A stretch of 64,000 nt of DNA from Thermocrinis jamiesonii. Its GTDB lineage: Bacteria > Aquificota > Aquificia > Aquificales > Aquificaceae. Under the pieces are notes generated by a model. That model was not told the DNA's origin. It worked only from the letters and a program-made list of their open reading frames with translations, and searched no databases. How positions within the stretch are numbered: the stretch's first letter is position 1; the number at the start of each line of letters is the position of its first letter. Shown one piece after another: positions 9,623 through 17,658 of this stretch. The position numbers and the translations under genes were made by a program. The stretch covers positions 62,650-126,649 of the forward strand of contig NZ_JNIE01000003.1 of assembly GCF_000702425.1 (NCBI RefSeq), written 5' to 3'.

Positions 9623-9861
9623 TTTTCCTCTTTGTGGGGAACCTCTAAAACCTTATACAAAAGCATACGGATCTCTTTTAGCTCATCTTCAAGTTTGTCC
9701 ATCCTCTGCTCCAACCTATCCATTCTATGCTCCAGCCTATCCATTCTTCTATTCAAGTCCTCCCTTAGGTCATCTATTCGCTTGTTCAAAAGAAAGGCAT
9801 AGCCTGTCAAAATTCCAGCCATACTTGCTATTATCGTCAGCGTTTGTGTCCAGTCCATCAT
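9619..9861 (-). CDS. Array A, copy 2: small TM plus coiled-coil protein
   Basis: 80 residues. Same plan as its neighbours: membrane segment (about residues 6-25), NKRIDDLRED, then three consecutive heptads of RMDRLEx/RMDKLED type, then the tail ELKEIRMLLYKVLEVPHKEEK. The start overlaps the stop of copy 1 (ATGA); a second Met follows directly. The Shine-Dalgarno AAGGAGGA is formed by the last codons of copy 1. Function not recognised. The repeat of whole genes and of internal heptads points to recent tandem duplication. Confidence 0.78.
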   Translation of the reverse strand: MMDWTQTLTIIASMAGILTGYAFLLNKRIDDLREDLNRRMDRLEHRMDRLEQRMDKLEDELKEIRMLLYKVLEVPHKEEK

Positions 9862-10076
9862 TTTTCCTCCTTATGAGGAACCTCTAAAACCTTATACAAA
9901 AGCATGCGTATCTCTTTTAGCTCATCTTCAAGCCTGTCCATTCTTCTGTTTAAGTCCTCCCTTAGGTCGTCTATTCGCCTGTTGGTGTCATCAATGCGTT
10001 TGTTTAAAAGGAAAGCGTATCCTGTGATAATTCCAGCTATACTCGCTATGATCGTTAGCGTTTGTGTCCAATCCAT
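9858..10076 (-). CDS. Array A, copy 1: small TM plus coiled-coil protein
   Basis: 72 residues, first gene of array A. Starts MDWTQTLTIIAS, hydrophobic through residue 24, then NKRIDDTNRRIDDL, a short coil, and the conserved tail LLYKVLEVPHKEEK. Its HKEE codons (CAT AAG GAG GAA) serve as the ribosome-binding site of copy 2. It is divergent from rnr, with 71 bp between. The tail and N-terminal W-x-Q-x-LTI signature are shared with the four genes at 58561-59556, so both loci hold one family. No known family recognised. Confidence 0.78.
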   Translation of the reverse strand: MDWTQTLTIIASIAGIITGYAFLLNKRIDDTNRRIDDLREDLNRRMDRLEDELKEIRMLLYKVLEVPHKEEK

Positions 10077-10147
10077 AGTTTAATTTTATTTCTTTTGTCT
10101 TTGGATGGCGGTTTGGGAAAAAAGCTTTAAAATATTATGCATCTATC

Positions 10148-12238
10148 ATGAAAGAAAGTTTCTTTAAGGAAGAAGACATAATAAAAGCACTAAAGAGAAA
10201 GCCCTTAAACTTCAGTGAGCTTGTTAAACACTTTTCTGTAGATAAAAAAGGCAGAAAGGTACTAAAAAAAATCCTCAAAAAACTTAAAAAGAAAGGTCTT
10301 ATAACTGTTAGCAATGGAAAATATAAATTAGCTAAAGAGGACGTAGTTGTTGGCACAGTAATTGCAAATCCCAATGGTTTTGGCTTTCTTTCGTTGGGAG
10401 AGGGGAAAAAGGATCTTTACATCCCTCCCTTTGAAATGGAAAAGCTTTTGCACGGGGACAAAATAAGAGCTAAGGTAGTGGAGTTTGAAGGGAAGAAGGA
10501 AATAAGAGTTCTAAAAGTTCTAAAGAGGGGGAAAAAAGAAATAGTCTGTTCCATTAGAAAGACAAAAAAAGCATGCTATGGAATACCCTTAGATGAAAAT
10601 AGTTTTCACACGGTGATGTTGCCAACAGAAGCATGTAAGGATCTAAAAGATGGTTATATAGTGCTTGTGGAAATAACCCGTTATCCTTCCAAAAACTTTC
10701 CTATGGCTGGCAAGGTAAAACGGATTTTGGGAGACCCAAAAGAGAGAAATCTTATAGTTGATATACTAATATACAAGTACAGGTTACCCACTGAACATAA
10801 ACCAGAAACTCTGAAAGAAGCAGAAAAGTTGTTTATTGATTGGGAAAAAGAACTTAAAAGGAGAAGAGACTTAAGAGACAACCTATGCTTTACAATAGAC
10901 CCTCCAAAGGCGAGGGACTTCGACGATGCGGTAGCAATAGAAAAAACGCCAGAAGGTTACTATCGTCTTTGGGTGCACATAGCAGATGTTTCTTATTTTG
11001 TAAAAGAAGGCTCAGCCATTGATAAAGAAGCCTTTGAAAGAGGTTTTACTTTCTATCTTCCAGACAGAGCACTTCATATGCTCCCTGAAAAACTTTCTGC
11101 AGACCTTTGCAGTCTTAAACCAGAAGAAGACAAGCTTGCCTTTACCTGCGAAATGGTTTTTAATTCAAAAGGGGATCTGCTTTGGTATGACATATACGAA
11201 AGCATAATAAGAAGTAAAGCAAGACTGACTTATGATGAAGCCCTTAGGTTAATAGTAGGGGACCCAGCCCTTGAAAAGAAATATCCCTATCTTATAGAAC
11301 CTTTGAGATTAATGGAAGATCTGTATAGGATCCTTTCTTACAGAAGATGGGAAAGGGGTAGTATAGACTTTGACCTACCAGAGGCAGAAGTAATAGTGGA
11401 TGAATACGGAGAGCCTACCGCAGTAGTCCCCTATCAACGTCACATAGCCCACAGAATAATAGAACACTTTATGATTTCTGCCAACGAAACGGTAGCAAAG
11501 CACCTTGAGACTGTAGGATACCCGTGTCTTTACAGAATTCATGAAAAACCAGATATGAAAAAAGTAGAAAACTTACTTGAAATCCTTGAGGGTCTTGGAT
11601 ACAAAGTTAAAAAACTCTCCCTTGAACCAAAGTTTTTTCAAAAAGTAATAGAAGACTTTGAAGGAAGAGATGAAGAAAACTTGGTAAGATTTTTAACATT
11701 GCGTAGTATGATGAAGGCAAAGTATTCTCCGCACAACTTGGGACACTTTGGACTTGCAAGCGACGGATACGCACACTTTACCTCACCTATCAGAAGGTAT
11801 GCAGATTTAGTGGTTCATAGACTTTTAAAGAAGGCTCTACGTGGAGAAAAAATAGACTATCAAAAAACGGTGGAGTATTTGGAATTTGTCGGCGAACATT
11901 TGTCCATTCAGGAGGATCTGGCTGAAAAAGTAGAAAAAGAAGCGATAGAAAGGTTAAAGGTTAGGCTGATGAAAAGCAAAATAGGAGAAGAGTTTGAAGG
12001 CATTATAACGAGCGTGACATCTTTTGGGTTCTTTGTGGAGCTAAAAGACTACCTTGTAAGGGGATTAGTCAGCATAACTTCCTTGGAAGGGGATACATAC
12101 ATATATGACGAAAAGGCACACAGACTGGTAGGATACAGAACAGGAAAAGTTTATCGCTTAGGAGATAAAGTAAAGGTAAAGTTAGTATCCGTAGATGAAG
12201 AAAGGGCAAGGCTTAACTTTGTGCTAAAAGAAGCTTAA
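10148..12238 (+). CDS. rnr: Ribonuclease R
   Basis: 3'-5' exoribonuclease that degrades structured RNA. Seen: an N-terminal winged-helix region (about 1-65), cold-shock-like OB domains, an RNB catalytic domain with the metal-binding aspartates in TIDPPKARDFDDA (near residues 248-260), the RNB HFTSPIRRYADL block, and a C-terminal S1 domain (about 615-692; GIITSVTSFGFFVEL). The 696-residue length is usual for RNase R and long for RNase II. Its TAA and the stop of the convergent alcohol dehydrogenase share the palindrome TTAA at 12235-12238. Confidence 0.95.
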   Translation: MKESFFKEEDIIKALKRKPLNFSELVKHFSVDKKGRKVLKKILKKLKKKGLITVSNGKYKLAKEDVVVGTVIANPNGFGFLSLGEGKKDLYIPPFEMEKLLHGDKIRAKVVEFEGKKEIRVLKVLKRGKKEIVCSIRKTKKACYGIPLDENSFHTVMLPTEACKDLKDGYIVLVEITRYPSKNFPMAGKVKRILGDPKERNLIVDILIYKYRLPTEHKPETLKEAEKLFIDWEKELKRRRDLRDNLCFTIDPPKARDFDDAVAIEKTPEGYYRLWVHIADVSYFVKEGSAIDKEAFERGFTFYLPDRALHMLPEKLSADLCSLKPEEDKLAFTCEMVFNSKGDLLWYDIYESIIRSKARLTYDEALRLIVGDPALEKKYPYLIEPLRLMEDLYRILSYRRWERGSIDFDLPEAEVIVDEYGEPTAVVPYQRHIAHRIIEHFMISANETVAKHLETVGYPCLYRIHEKPDMKKVENLLEILEGLGYKVKKLSLEPKFFQKVIEDFEGRDEENLVRFLTLRSMMKAKYSPHNLGHFGLASDGYAHFTSPIRRYADLVVHRLLKKALRGEKIDYQKTVEYLEFVGEHLSIQEDLAEKVEKEAIERLKVRLMKSKIGEEFEGIITSVTSFGFFVELKDYLVRGLVSITSLEGDTYIYDEKAHRLVGYRTGKVYRLGDKVKVKLVSVDEERARLNFVLKEA

Positions 12239-13395
12239 AAACCTTCATAGGATTGTTGGTATAGCTTTAGTATATCTTCCATTGAAGGCTCTACAGGATT
12301 TATCGGAAAAAGTCCCCTTGAGAGCATGTAGGTATCTTCTGCCAACCTTTCAAGCTTTTCCTTTTCCACTCCCAACTCTTTAAGACTTACACGCATACCA
12401 ACCTTTTCTAAAAAATCTGCTACTGCAGAAACCGCCTTTTCAGGCTTAGGTTCGTATCCCATGATTTCTGCAAACAAGGCATACTTTTTGGGATTGCCTT
12501 TGTAGTTAAAGTTAGTTATAGCTGGTGCCAAAGCGGCAAGCCCTTCGGCGTGGGCTATGTTTGGATAGTGTGCGGAGACAGGATGTTCCATACCGTGAAT
12601 TAGCGCTACCCTTTTTTTATCTATGGCAATACCTGCAAGCATGGCAGCATAGCTCATCCATTCCCTTGCTTTGAGGTTACTCGGTTCCGAAACTGCCACA
12701 GGCAACCATTCTTTTATTATCCTCAGAGCCCTTATGGCCAATTCATCCGCAAAGACGTTTTCCACTTTGTTTGTGAGAGACTCAAGGGCGTGGATGAAAG
12801 CATCTACTCCGGTAATGGCGGTAAGCTTTGGGCTCATAGAAAGGCAAAGCTCTGGGTCTATTAAGGCTACTTTCGGATAGTTCAGAGAGTGGGATATAAC
12901 CAACTTTTCCTTTCTGATAGGGTTTGATATCACCGAATAGCGATTCACTTCGCTCCCTGTTCCTGCAGTTGTAGGTATGCATATTACCGGTCTGTTAAGA
13001 TAGGGAATAAGTCTCGGACCTTCTGGATAATTAACATAGTCCCAAGCGTAACCTTCATTGGAAGAAACTATAGAAACCGCTTTTGCGGTATCTAATGCAC
13101 TACCTCCCCCCAAACCTACTATGTAATCTATTTTTTCTTCAACCACTATTTGGCTTGCCTCATTCACTATCTTATCTGTCGGATTTGGTTCTACCTTGTC
13201 GTAGACGATTACCTTTTCCACTCCCCAACTTTTAAGGGAGCCTAAAGCTTTTTCCAAAGCACCATTTTCCTTAGCGCTTTTTCTTCCGGTTATTATGATA
13301 GCTCTGTATCCGTATCTTTTTGCTACCTCTCCAAGACTTTTAATCCTTCCTCTGCCAAATATTATTTCAACAGGAAGGTAAAAATCAAAGTTCAT
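12235..13395 (-). CDS. Iron-containing alcohol dehydrogenase
   Basis: Group III NAD(P)-dependent dehydrogenase, 386 residues. The nucleotide-binding GLGGGSALDTAKA and the metal-ligand region (DAFIHALES, then HGMEHPVSAHYPNIAHAEG with three His) are intact, so it should be active. Substrate cannot be told: ethanol, butanol or lactaldehyde-type alcohols are all possible. The start overlaps the stop of the zinc-finger gene upstream by 4 bp, suggesting cotranscription. Confidence 0.9.
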   Translation of the reverse strand: MNFDFYLPVEIIFGRGRIKSLGEVAKRYGYRAIIITGRKSAKENGALEKALGSLKSWGVEKVIVYDKVEPNPTDKIVNEASQIVVEEKIDYIVGLGGGSALDTAKAVSIVSSNEGYAWDYVNYPEGPRLIPYLNRPVICIPTTAGTGSEVNRYSVISNPIRKEKLVISHSLNYPKVALIDPELCLSMSPKLTAITGVDAFIHALESLTNKVENVFADELAIRALRIIKEWLPVAVSEPSNLKAREWMSYAAMLAGIAIDKKRVALIHGMEHPVSAHYPNIAHAEGLAALAPAITNFNYKGNPKKYALFAEIMGYEPKPEKAVSAVADFLEKVGMRVSLKELGVEKEKLERLAEDTYMLSRGLFPINPVEPSMEDILKLYQQSYEGF

Positions 13396-13835
13396 GCTTC
13401 TGTGATGTCTTCTCTTTGAATCTCCATCTCCTCAGGTAGTGTGCCTTCAAATATCATAGGTGTATAAGTTGGGATAATTCCCTCTTCTTCTGCCTTCTCT
13501 GCACAGTGAGCATGATATCTTGTCCAAGGAATGGCTAAAAGTCTTTCGTATTCTATGTATTCACCACAGTATTCGCATACCCCATAAGTTCCCGCCTGTA
13601 TTTTCTGCAATGCATAATCTATTTCCTTTATCACGAACATCTCTCTGGCAGATAGATTATCCAGTATTTCTTGGGTATAGGTCATTTGGCTCAAATCTTC
13701 TTGATCTCCGGGTTCCCTTATCTGCTCGCCTATTCTACTTTGAGTGTCTTCTATCTTTCTGAACCGCTCTAACAGCTTTTCTTTTTCTTGCTCAAGCTTC
13801 TCCTTAAGTATAGCCAACTGCTCTGGGGTTAGCAT
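13392..13835 (-). CDS. DksA/TraR-type zinc-finger protein
   Basis: 147 residues: an N-terminal coiled coil (EQLAILKEKLEQEKEKLLERF), the DksA-like middle segment, then a zinc finger CEYC-x17-HAHC. The third ligand is His where DksA normally has Cys, giving a Cys3His site with the same spacing. DksA proteins bind the RNA polymerase secondary channel and act with ppGpp. The acidic coil-tip residues of true DksA are not clear here, so this is a family member rather than a certain DksA. Good Shine-Dalgarno AAGGAGG before the ATG. Confidence 0.85.
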   Translation of the reverse strand: MLTPEQLAILKEKLEQEKEKLLERFRKIEDTQSRIGEQIREPGDQEDLSQMTYTQEILDNLSAREMFVIKEIDYALQKIQAGTYGVCEYCGEYIEYERLLAIPWTRYHAHCAEKAEEEGIIPTYTPMIFEGTLPEEMEIQREDITEA

Positions 13836-13868
13836 AGCTTAAACCTCCTTGATTAATTAATTTTTTTG

Positions 13869-13897
13869 ATTATACTACAGAAGCGGTACCAAGTCAG
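13869..13897 (-). promoter_or_regulatory. Sigma-70-type promoter of the zinc-finger gene
   Basis: On the minus strand CTGACT (-35), 17-nt spacer, TATAAT (-10), followed by a short leader with the AAGGAGG site before 13835. The -35 matches TTGACA at four of six positions. Confidence 0.55.
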
Positions 13898-13971
13898 ATA
13901 GAAAGGATTAACAAGAACAACACTCACCTTCCCCTCTCTAAGCTTCCCTCCCTTTTACCCAGTTTCTAAGG

Positions 13972-15339
13972 TTATCTGACCAAGTTTATTGTATCATCAA
14001 GTATGGCATTTGTTGCGGTTATTGTTCTGGCGTTTGCTTGATATGACCTTTGAGCGGAAATTAGGTTTATGAACTCCGTAGCTATATCCACATTTGACAT
14101 CTCCAACATACCAGAGCGGACTTTTTCTGCACCACCCGGTGCCATTATTGTTGGTGTAGAAATAGAAGTATAAAGGTTAGCACCCTTCTTTATAAGCTCC
14201 TCCGGATCGGGGAAAACAGCTATGGCTACCCTGTAAAGAGGTAAGGATTTGCCGTTGGAGTATACACCCACTACTGCACCGTCTTCGGAAAGAACATAAA
14301 CATCCACCAGGTCCCCCTTGGCGTATCCGTCTTGGTCTGCGGTTACTATGAAATCTGCAGAGTATTGAGTAATGTAGGAATTTGATATTGGATCTCCAAT
14401 ATTTGGGGCACCTACTTGGGGCGTTTCACCTACGTATATGCGCCAATCTGCAGCAGCTGGAAAGGTTCCTCCGCTGGGTGTAGTAGTAGGAACAGTTAAG
14501 GAAGCAGGGTTTAAATAATACAAAAAGCTTCTTCCGTCAGGGGATGGTTCTCTAACTACATCGCCGTCATAAATCAACTTACCAGAAGGATCAAACTGCA
14601 CATTTGTCCAATTACCTGACAGCTCATAACCAGCAGTGCTGGGATTAATGTCCGAGCGCAGGTAAATTTCCCACATATTTGTTGCTGATTTTCTAAAAAA
14701 TAGGTCCGCCTGATAGGGAGTGCCCAAACTGTCGTATATTGTTATGGTGTATTTGTAATTGTAGGAAGTTGGATCGTTTGGGTCAAAGGGTGTTGCTGGC
14801 ACGGCAGCGTCAGCGTTTAAATTGGAAGGTTGTAAAAAGGTGATTGTTCCTGTGGATTTTGGAGGAAGTTGTTGTATAACGTGTATGTCCTCAAGCCCAG
14901 TACCTATGGTCCTTCCCTTCTCATCCACTCTAAAACCCTGTAGTTTTAAACCACCAGAGTTTACCATATAACCATCCCTGCTAAGTCTGAATTGCCCATC
15001 TCTGGTGTAATAGAACGTGTTGCTTATCGGATCCTTAATTATAAAAAGACCTCTACCTTGTATAGCAAGGTCTGTATTTACACCTGTCTGTTTAAAGTTG
15101 CCTATGGTCCAGAGCTTCTGCGTGCTATCCACCAAAATACCTGCCCCATACGTGGTAGATTTCATAGTGTTCGTCACAGTATTTAGGCCTATAGTAACTG
15201 AAGATATCACATCTTGAAAGACGGGCCTGCTTCCCTTAAAGCCTATGGTATTTACGTTAGCTAAGTTATCAGAGGTTATGTCCATCCAAGTTCTGTATGC
15301 GTTGAGTCCTGTAACTGCGTTAAAAAAGCTTCTCATCAT
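13972..15339 (-). CDS. flgE: Flagellar hook protein FlgE
   Basis: 455 residues. N-terminal MMRSFFNAVTGLNAYRTWMD then SDNLANVNTIGFKGSR is the conserved hook/rod signature, and the C-terminal SNVDIATEFINLISAQRSYQANARTI is the matching terminal helix. The middle is beta-rich, as expected for the exposed hook domains. It forms the flagellar hook outside the cell. It follows flgD by 2 bp on the same strand, the usual order. Confidence 0.95.
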   Translation of the reverse strand: MMRSFFNAVTGLNAYRTWMDITSDNLANVNTIGFKGSRPVFQDVISSVTIGLNTVTNTMKSTTYGAGILVDSTQKLWTIGNFKQTGVNTDLAIQGRGLFIIKDPISNTFYYTRDGQFRLSRDGYMVNSGGLKLQGFRVDEKGRTIGTGLEDIHVIQQLPPKSTGTITFLQPSNLNADAAVPATPFDPNDPTSYNYKYTITIYDSLGTPYQADLFFRKSATNMWEIYLRSDINPSTAGYELSGNWTNVQFDPSGKLIYDGDVVREPSPDGRSFLYYLNPASLTVPTTTPSGGTFPAAADWRIYVGETPQVGAPNIGDPISNSYITQYSADFIVTADQDGYAKGDLVDVYVLSEDGAVVGVYSNGKSLPLYRVAIAVFPDPEELIKKGANLYTSISTPTIMAPGGAEKVRSGMLEMSNVDIATEFINLISAQRSYQANARTITATNAILDDTINLVR

Positions 15340-15341
15340 GG

Positions 15342-15968
15342 TTAAGCACCCCCTATGTATATTATTTTTGACGGGCTTAGTAAGCTACCATCGGCAAGCT
15401 CAAAAAGAAGCTCTCCGTTTATAACTGCCGCAGCTTTTATAACACCCCTCAAGCCAACTTGCACGTAAGGATATTCCATTCCGTCTTTGTATATCTTAAC
15501 TTTAAACTGCCCTCCTGGAAAGCCATCCAAACTGAGTTCATTTAAACCCTTTTTAAGGTCCATCCTTAACTCTTTCACTACCGTATCTCCATCCATAAAC
15601 TTAACGACCACATCGTTTATATCTTCCGAAGAAAGAAGAGTGTATTTTCCTTCCTTTAGCGTGCTAACCTCATCAACCGAAAAAACAACATCCTTACCCA
15701 CTAGGGAAAGACTGGAAATTAGGGTAGATTGGTTGAAGAGAGCCTTTATACCTTCGGTAAAAGATCTTATGTCGTTAAAAAACCTAACTTGGTTTAACTT
15801 GACCACATCGTCTAACATCTTTGAAAGGTCCTGTGCTTGGAAAGGATCCTGATATCTTAGCGTCTCCAGATATATTTTTAGAAAATCTTCGGAGCTCATA
15901 CTATCTACACCAGGGGTGTAATTAGGTGGCAAAACCTTTGGTGCGAATGGTTTCAAGCTTACTTCCAT
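15342..15968 (-). CDS. flgD: Hook-capping protein FlgD
   Basis: 208 residues with the FlgD N-terminal motif SSEDFLKIYLETLRYQDPFQ and a C-terminal beta domain. FlgD caps the growing hook and directs FlgE polymerisation. Immediately upstream of flgE. A good Shine-Dalgarno (AAGGAGGGG) precedes the ATG at 15968. Confidence 0.93.
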   Translation of the reverse strand: MEVSLKPFAPKVLPPNYTPGVDSMSSEDFLKIYLETLRYQDPFQAQDLSKMLDDVVKLNQVRFFNDIRSFTEGIKALFNQSTLISSLSLVGKDVVFSVDEVSTLKEGKYTLLSSEDINDVVVKFMDGDTVVKELRMDLKKGLNELSLDGFPGGQFKVKIYKDGMEYPYVQVGLRGVIKAAAVINGELLFELADGSLLSPSKIIYIGGA

Positions 15969-16008
15969 CTTTACCCCTCCTTTCTTTTTTTAAATCCTTT
16001 TGGAGTAT

Positions 16009-16209
16009 TTAGGCAAAGCTCCTTTCAACATAGCTTGCATTTTCAATGCTTCCCCTTATGGCGTATATCCCTACTTCGTTCTCTAAGATGATCCGATTGT
16101 TTTTAACCTGCACCTTTACTATGTTTCCCTCTTTCGGGTTTAGTTTCTTTCTTATGTCGCTCGGCAGAGCTATCAGTCCCCTTGCCATTACATTTATTAT
16201 TTCCTCCAT
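16009..16209 (-). CDS. AbrB/SpoVT-type DNA-binding protein
   Basis: 66 residues from the ATG at 16209: MEEIINVMARGLIALPSDIRKKLNPKEG then a short beta region, the swapped-hairpin AbrB/MazE fold. A longer TTG start at 16248 is possible but would begin inside a perfect palindrome that looks like an operator, so the shorter form is preferred. No MazF or other toxin gene lies next to it, so it is either a stand-alone regulator or an orphan antitoxin. It precedes flgD on the same strand with 40 bp between. Confidence 0.72.
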   Translation of the reverse strand: MEEIINVMARGLIALPSDIRKKLNPKEGNIVKVQVKNNRIILENEVGIYAIRGSIENASYVERSFA

Positions 16210-16231
16210 AAGTTTGAATATATGGAGTGGT

Positions 16232-16244
16232 TTGACAATGTCAA
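16232..16244. promoter_or_regulatory. Palindromic operator candidate at the AbrB-type gene
   Basis: Perfect 13-bp inverted repeat TTGACAATGTCAA, 23 bp upstream of the ATG at 16209. On the minus strand it includes TTGACA, which with TATATT 16 bp later would form a promoter of the AbrB-type gene. A dimeric repressor bound here would block it, the usual layout for autoregulation. Confidence 0.5.
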
Positions 16245-16265
16245 GCAATTTACGATTAAACTACA

Positions 16266-16601
16266 TCAAACTTCTGGAGAACATCTATTTACGTTGCCAA
16301 AGCATTGAGGACAAAGGTCAAAGAAGACCAAAACACCAAGTCCTCCAAGCATCATATTTACCTGAGTTATAACCAAATTTTCCTGTCTTTCTGGTAATAT
16401 TTGATACTTTTCAAGCTTTAGCCCACAGGCGGTCATACCTTCCTCTTGACCAAGCTTGTGAAATTGAAAGACAAGTCTTCTTGTTCTTCTGCACTTCATC
16501 CACTTCGGATTTAGATCAAGCATTACAAAATTTATCTGAACGTTTTTGTCTATCAGCTGAGCCCTTTCTAAAAGCCTCTCATACTTCTCTTTTTCTTTCA
16601 T
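16266..16601 (-). CDS. Hypothetical protein with C-terminal Cys cluster
   Basis: 111 residues, not recognised. Charged N-terminal helix, a central part with MKCRRTRRLVFQFHK, and a C-terminal FFDLCPQCFGNVNRC containing a CPxC pair that could bind metal or be redox-active. A strong GGAGG precedes the ATG at 16601, which lies 23 bp inside the end of ispG, so it is translated with the ispG-pgk group. Confidence 0.6.
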   Translation of the reverse strand: MKEKEKYERLLERAQLIDKNVQINFVMLDLNPKWMKCRRTRRLVFQFHKLGQEEGMTACGLKLEKYQILPERQENLVITQVNMMLGGLGVLVFFDLCPQCFGNVNRCSPEV

Positions 16602-17649
16602 AGCTTAAAACCTCCTCCAATAGAGCTTTTGCCATATTTTCTTCGCTTACTTTCTTTATAGGTTTTCCGTCTTTGAATAGCCAAGCAAAACCCTTCCCAC
16701 ACGCAAGCCCAAGATCTGCCTCTTTTGCCTCCCCTATGGCATTGACCACACACCCCATTATGGCAATCTTCAGAGGTTTATCCAAGCCCTTTAATTTTTC
16801 CTCCACTTCCTTAACTACCTTAGGCAAATCTACCTCTATTCTACCGCAGGTGGGGCAGGCTATGATTTCTATACCCCTCCTTCTTAGCCCCAGAGATTGA
16901 AGTATGGCATAAGCGGTTTCTACTTCCACTTCTGGGTCATCCGTCAAAGAAACCCTTATCGTATCTCCTATACCTTTGTAAAGCAGTATGCCTATGCCTA
17001 CAGAGGACTTTACTATGCCCTTTAAGCCCATGCCCGCCTCTGTTATTCCTATGTGCAGTGGTATGTCTGTTTTCTCTGCAAAGAGTTCGTTGGCTTTTAT
17101 GTTTTCCAAAACATCCGAACCTTTTATAGATACCTTGAAGTTGTAAAGCCCCCACTTTTCAAACTTTTCGGACCACCTGACCGCACTTTCAAAAAGCGCC
17201 TCTGCTTTTGGGTATCCGTATTTGTCCAAAAGGTCTTTTTCAAGGGATCCTGAATTTACCCCTAAGCGAATTGCAACCCCCTTTTTCTTAGCCTCTTCTA
17301 CTATCTCTTTTACTATCTCCTCTTTGCCGATGTTTCCTGGATTTATTCGTATTCCATGGACACCAGCTTCCATAGACTTAAAGGCATAGGAGGGTGCAAA
17401 GTGAATGTCCGCTATAACGGGGATGGGGGAATTTTTGACTATATCAGGTAGCGCTTCTACGTCTTCTTGGTGAGGAACTGCGACCCTTATCAGCTCGCAT
17501 CCCGCCTGAGCCAATCTTTTTATTTGAGACAGAGTAGCTTCCACATCGTGGGTTTTTGTAGATGTCATAGACTGCACCACTATTGGTGCAGAACCGCCTA
17601 CTTTCACCCAACCTACGCTGATTTGCCTTGTTTTTCTTCTTTGAATCAT
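16579..17649 (-). CDS. ispG: 4-hydroxy-3-methylbut-2-enyl diphosphate synthase
   Basis: 356-residue [4Fe-4S] enzyme of the MEP isoprenoid pathway, making HMBPP from MEcPP. Seen: the N-terminal VQSMTSTKTHDVEAT barrel start, and the C-terminal cluster-binding region with CPTCGR and MGCVVNAIGEAKEADLG supplying the Cys ligands and conserved Glu. Length matches the short bacterial form. It lies 9 bp after pgk. Products feed the polyprenyl synthase and the geranylgeranyl-reductase-type enzyme in the same window. Confidence 0.96.
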   Translation of the reverse strand: MIQRRKTRQISVGWVKVGGSAPIVVQSMTSTKTHDVEATLSQIKRLAQAGCELIRVAVPHQEDVEALPDIVKNSPIPVIADIHFAPSYAFKSMEAGVHGIRINPGNIGKEEIVKEIVEEAKKKGVAIRLGVNSGSLEKDLLDKYGYPKAEALFESAVRWSEKFEKWGLYNFKVSIKGSDVLENIKANELFAEKTDIPLHIGITEAGMGLKGIVKSSVGIGILLYKGIGDTIRVSLTDDPEVEVETAYAILQSLGLRRRGIEIIACPTCGRIEVDLPKVVKEVEEKLKGLDKPLKIAIMGCVVNAIGEAKEADLGLACGKGFAWLFKDGKPIKKVSEENMAKALLEEVLSYERKREV

Positions 17650-17658
17650 ACTCTAAAG

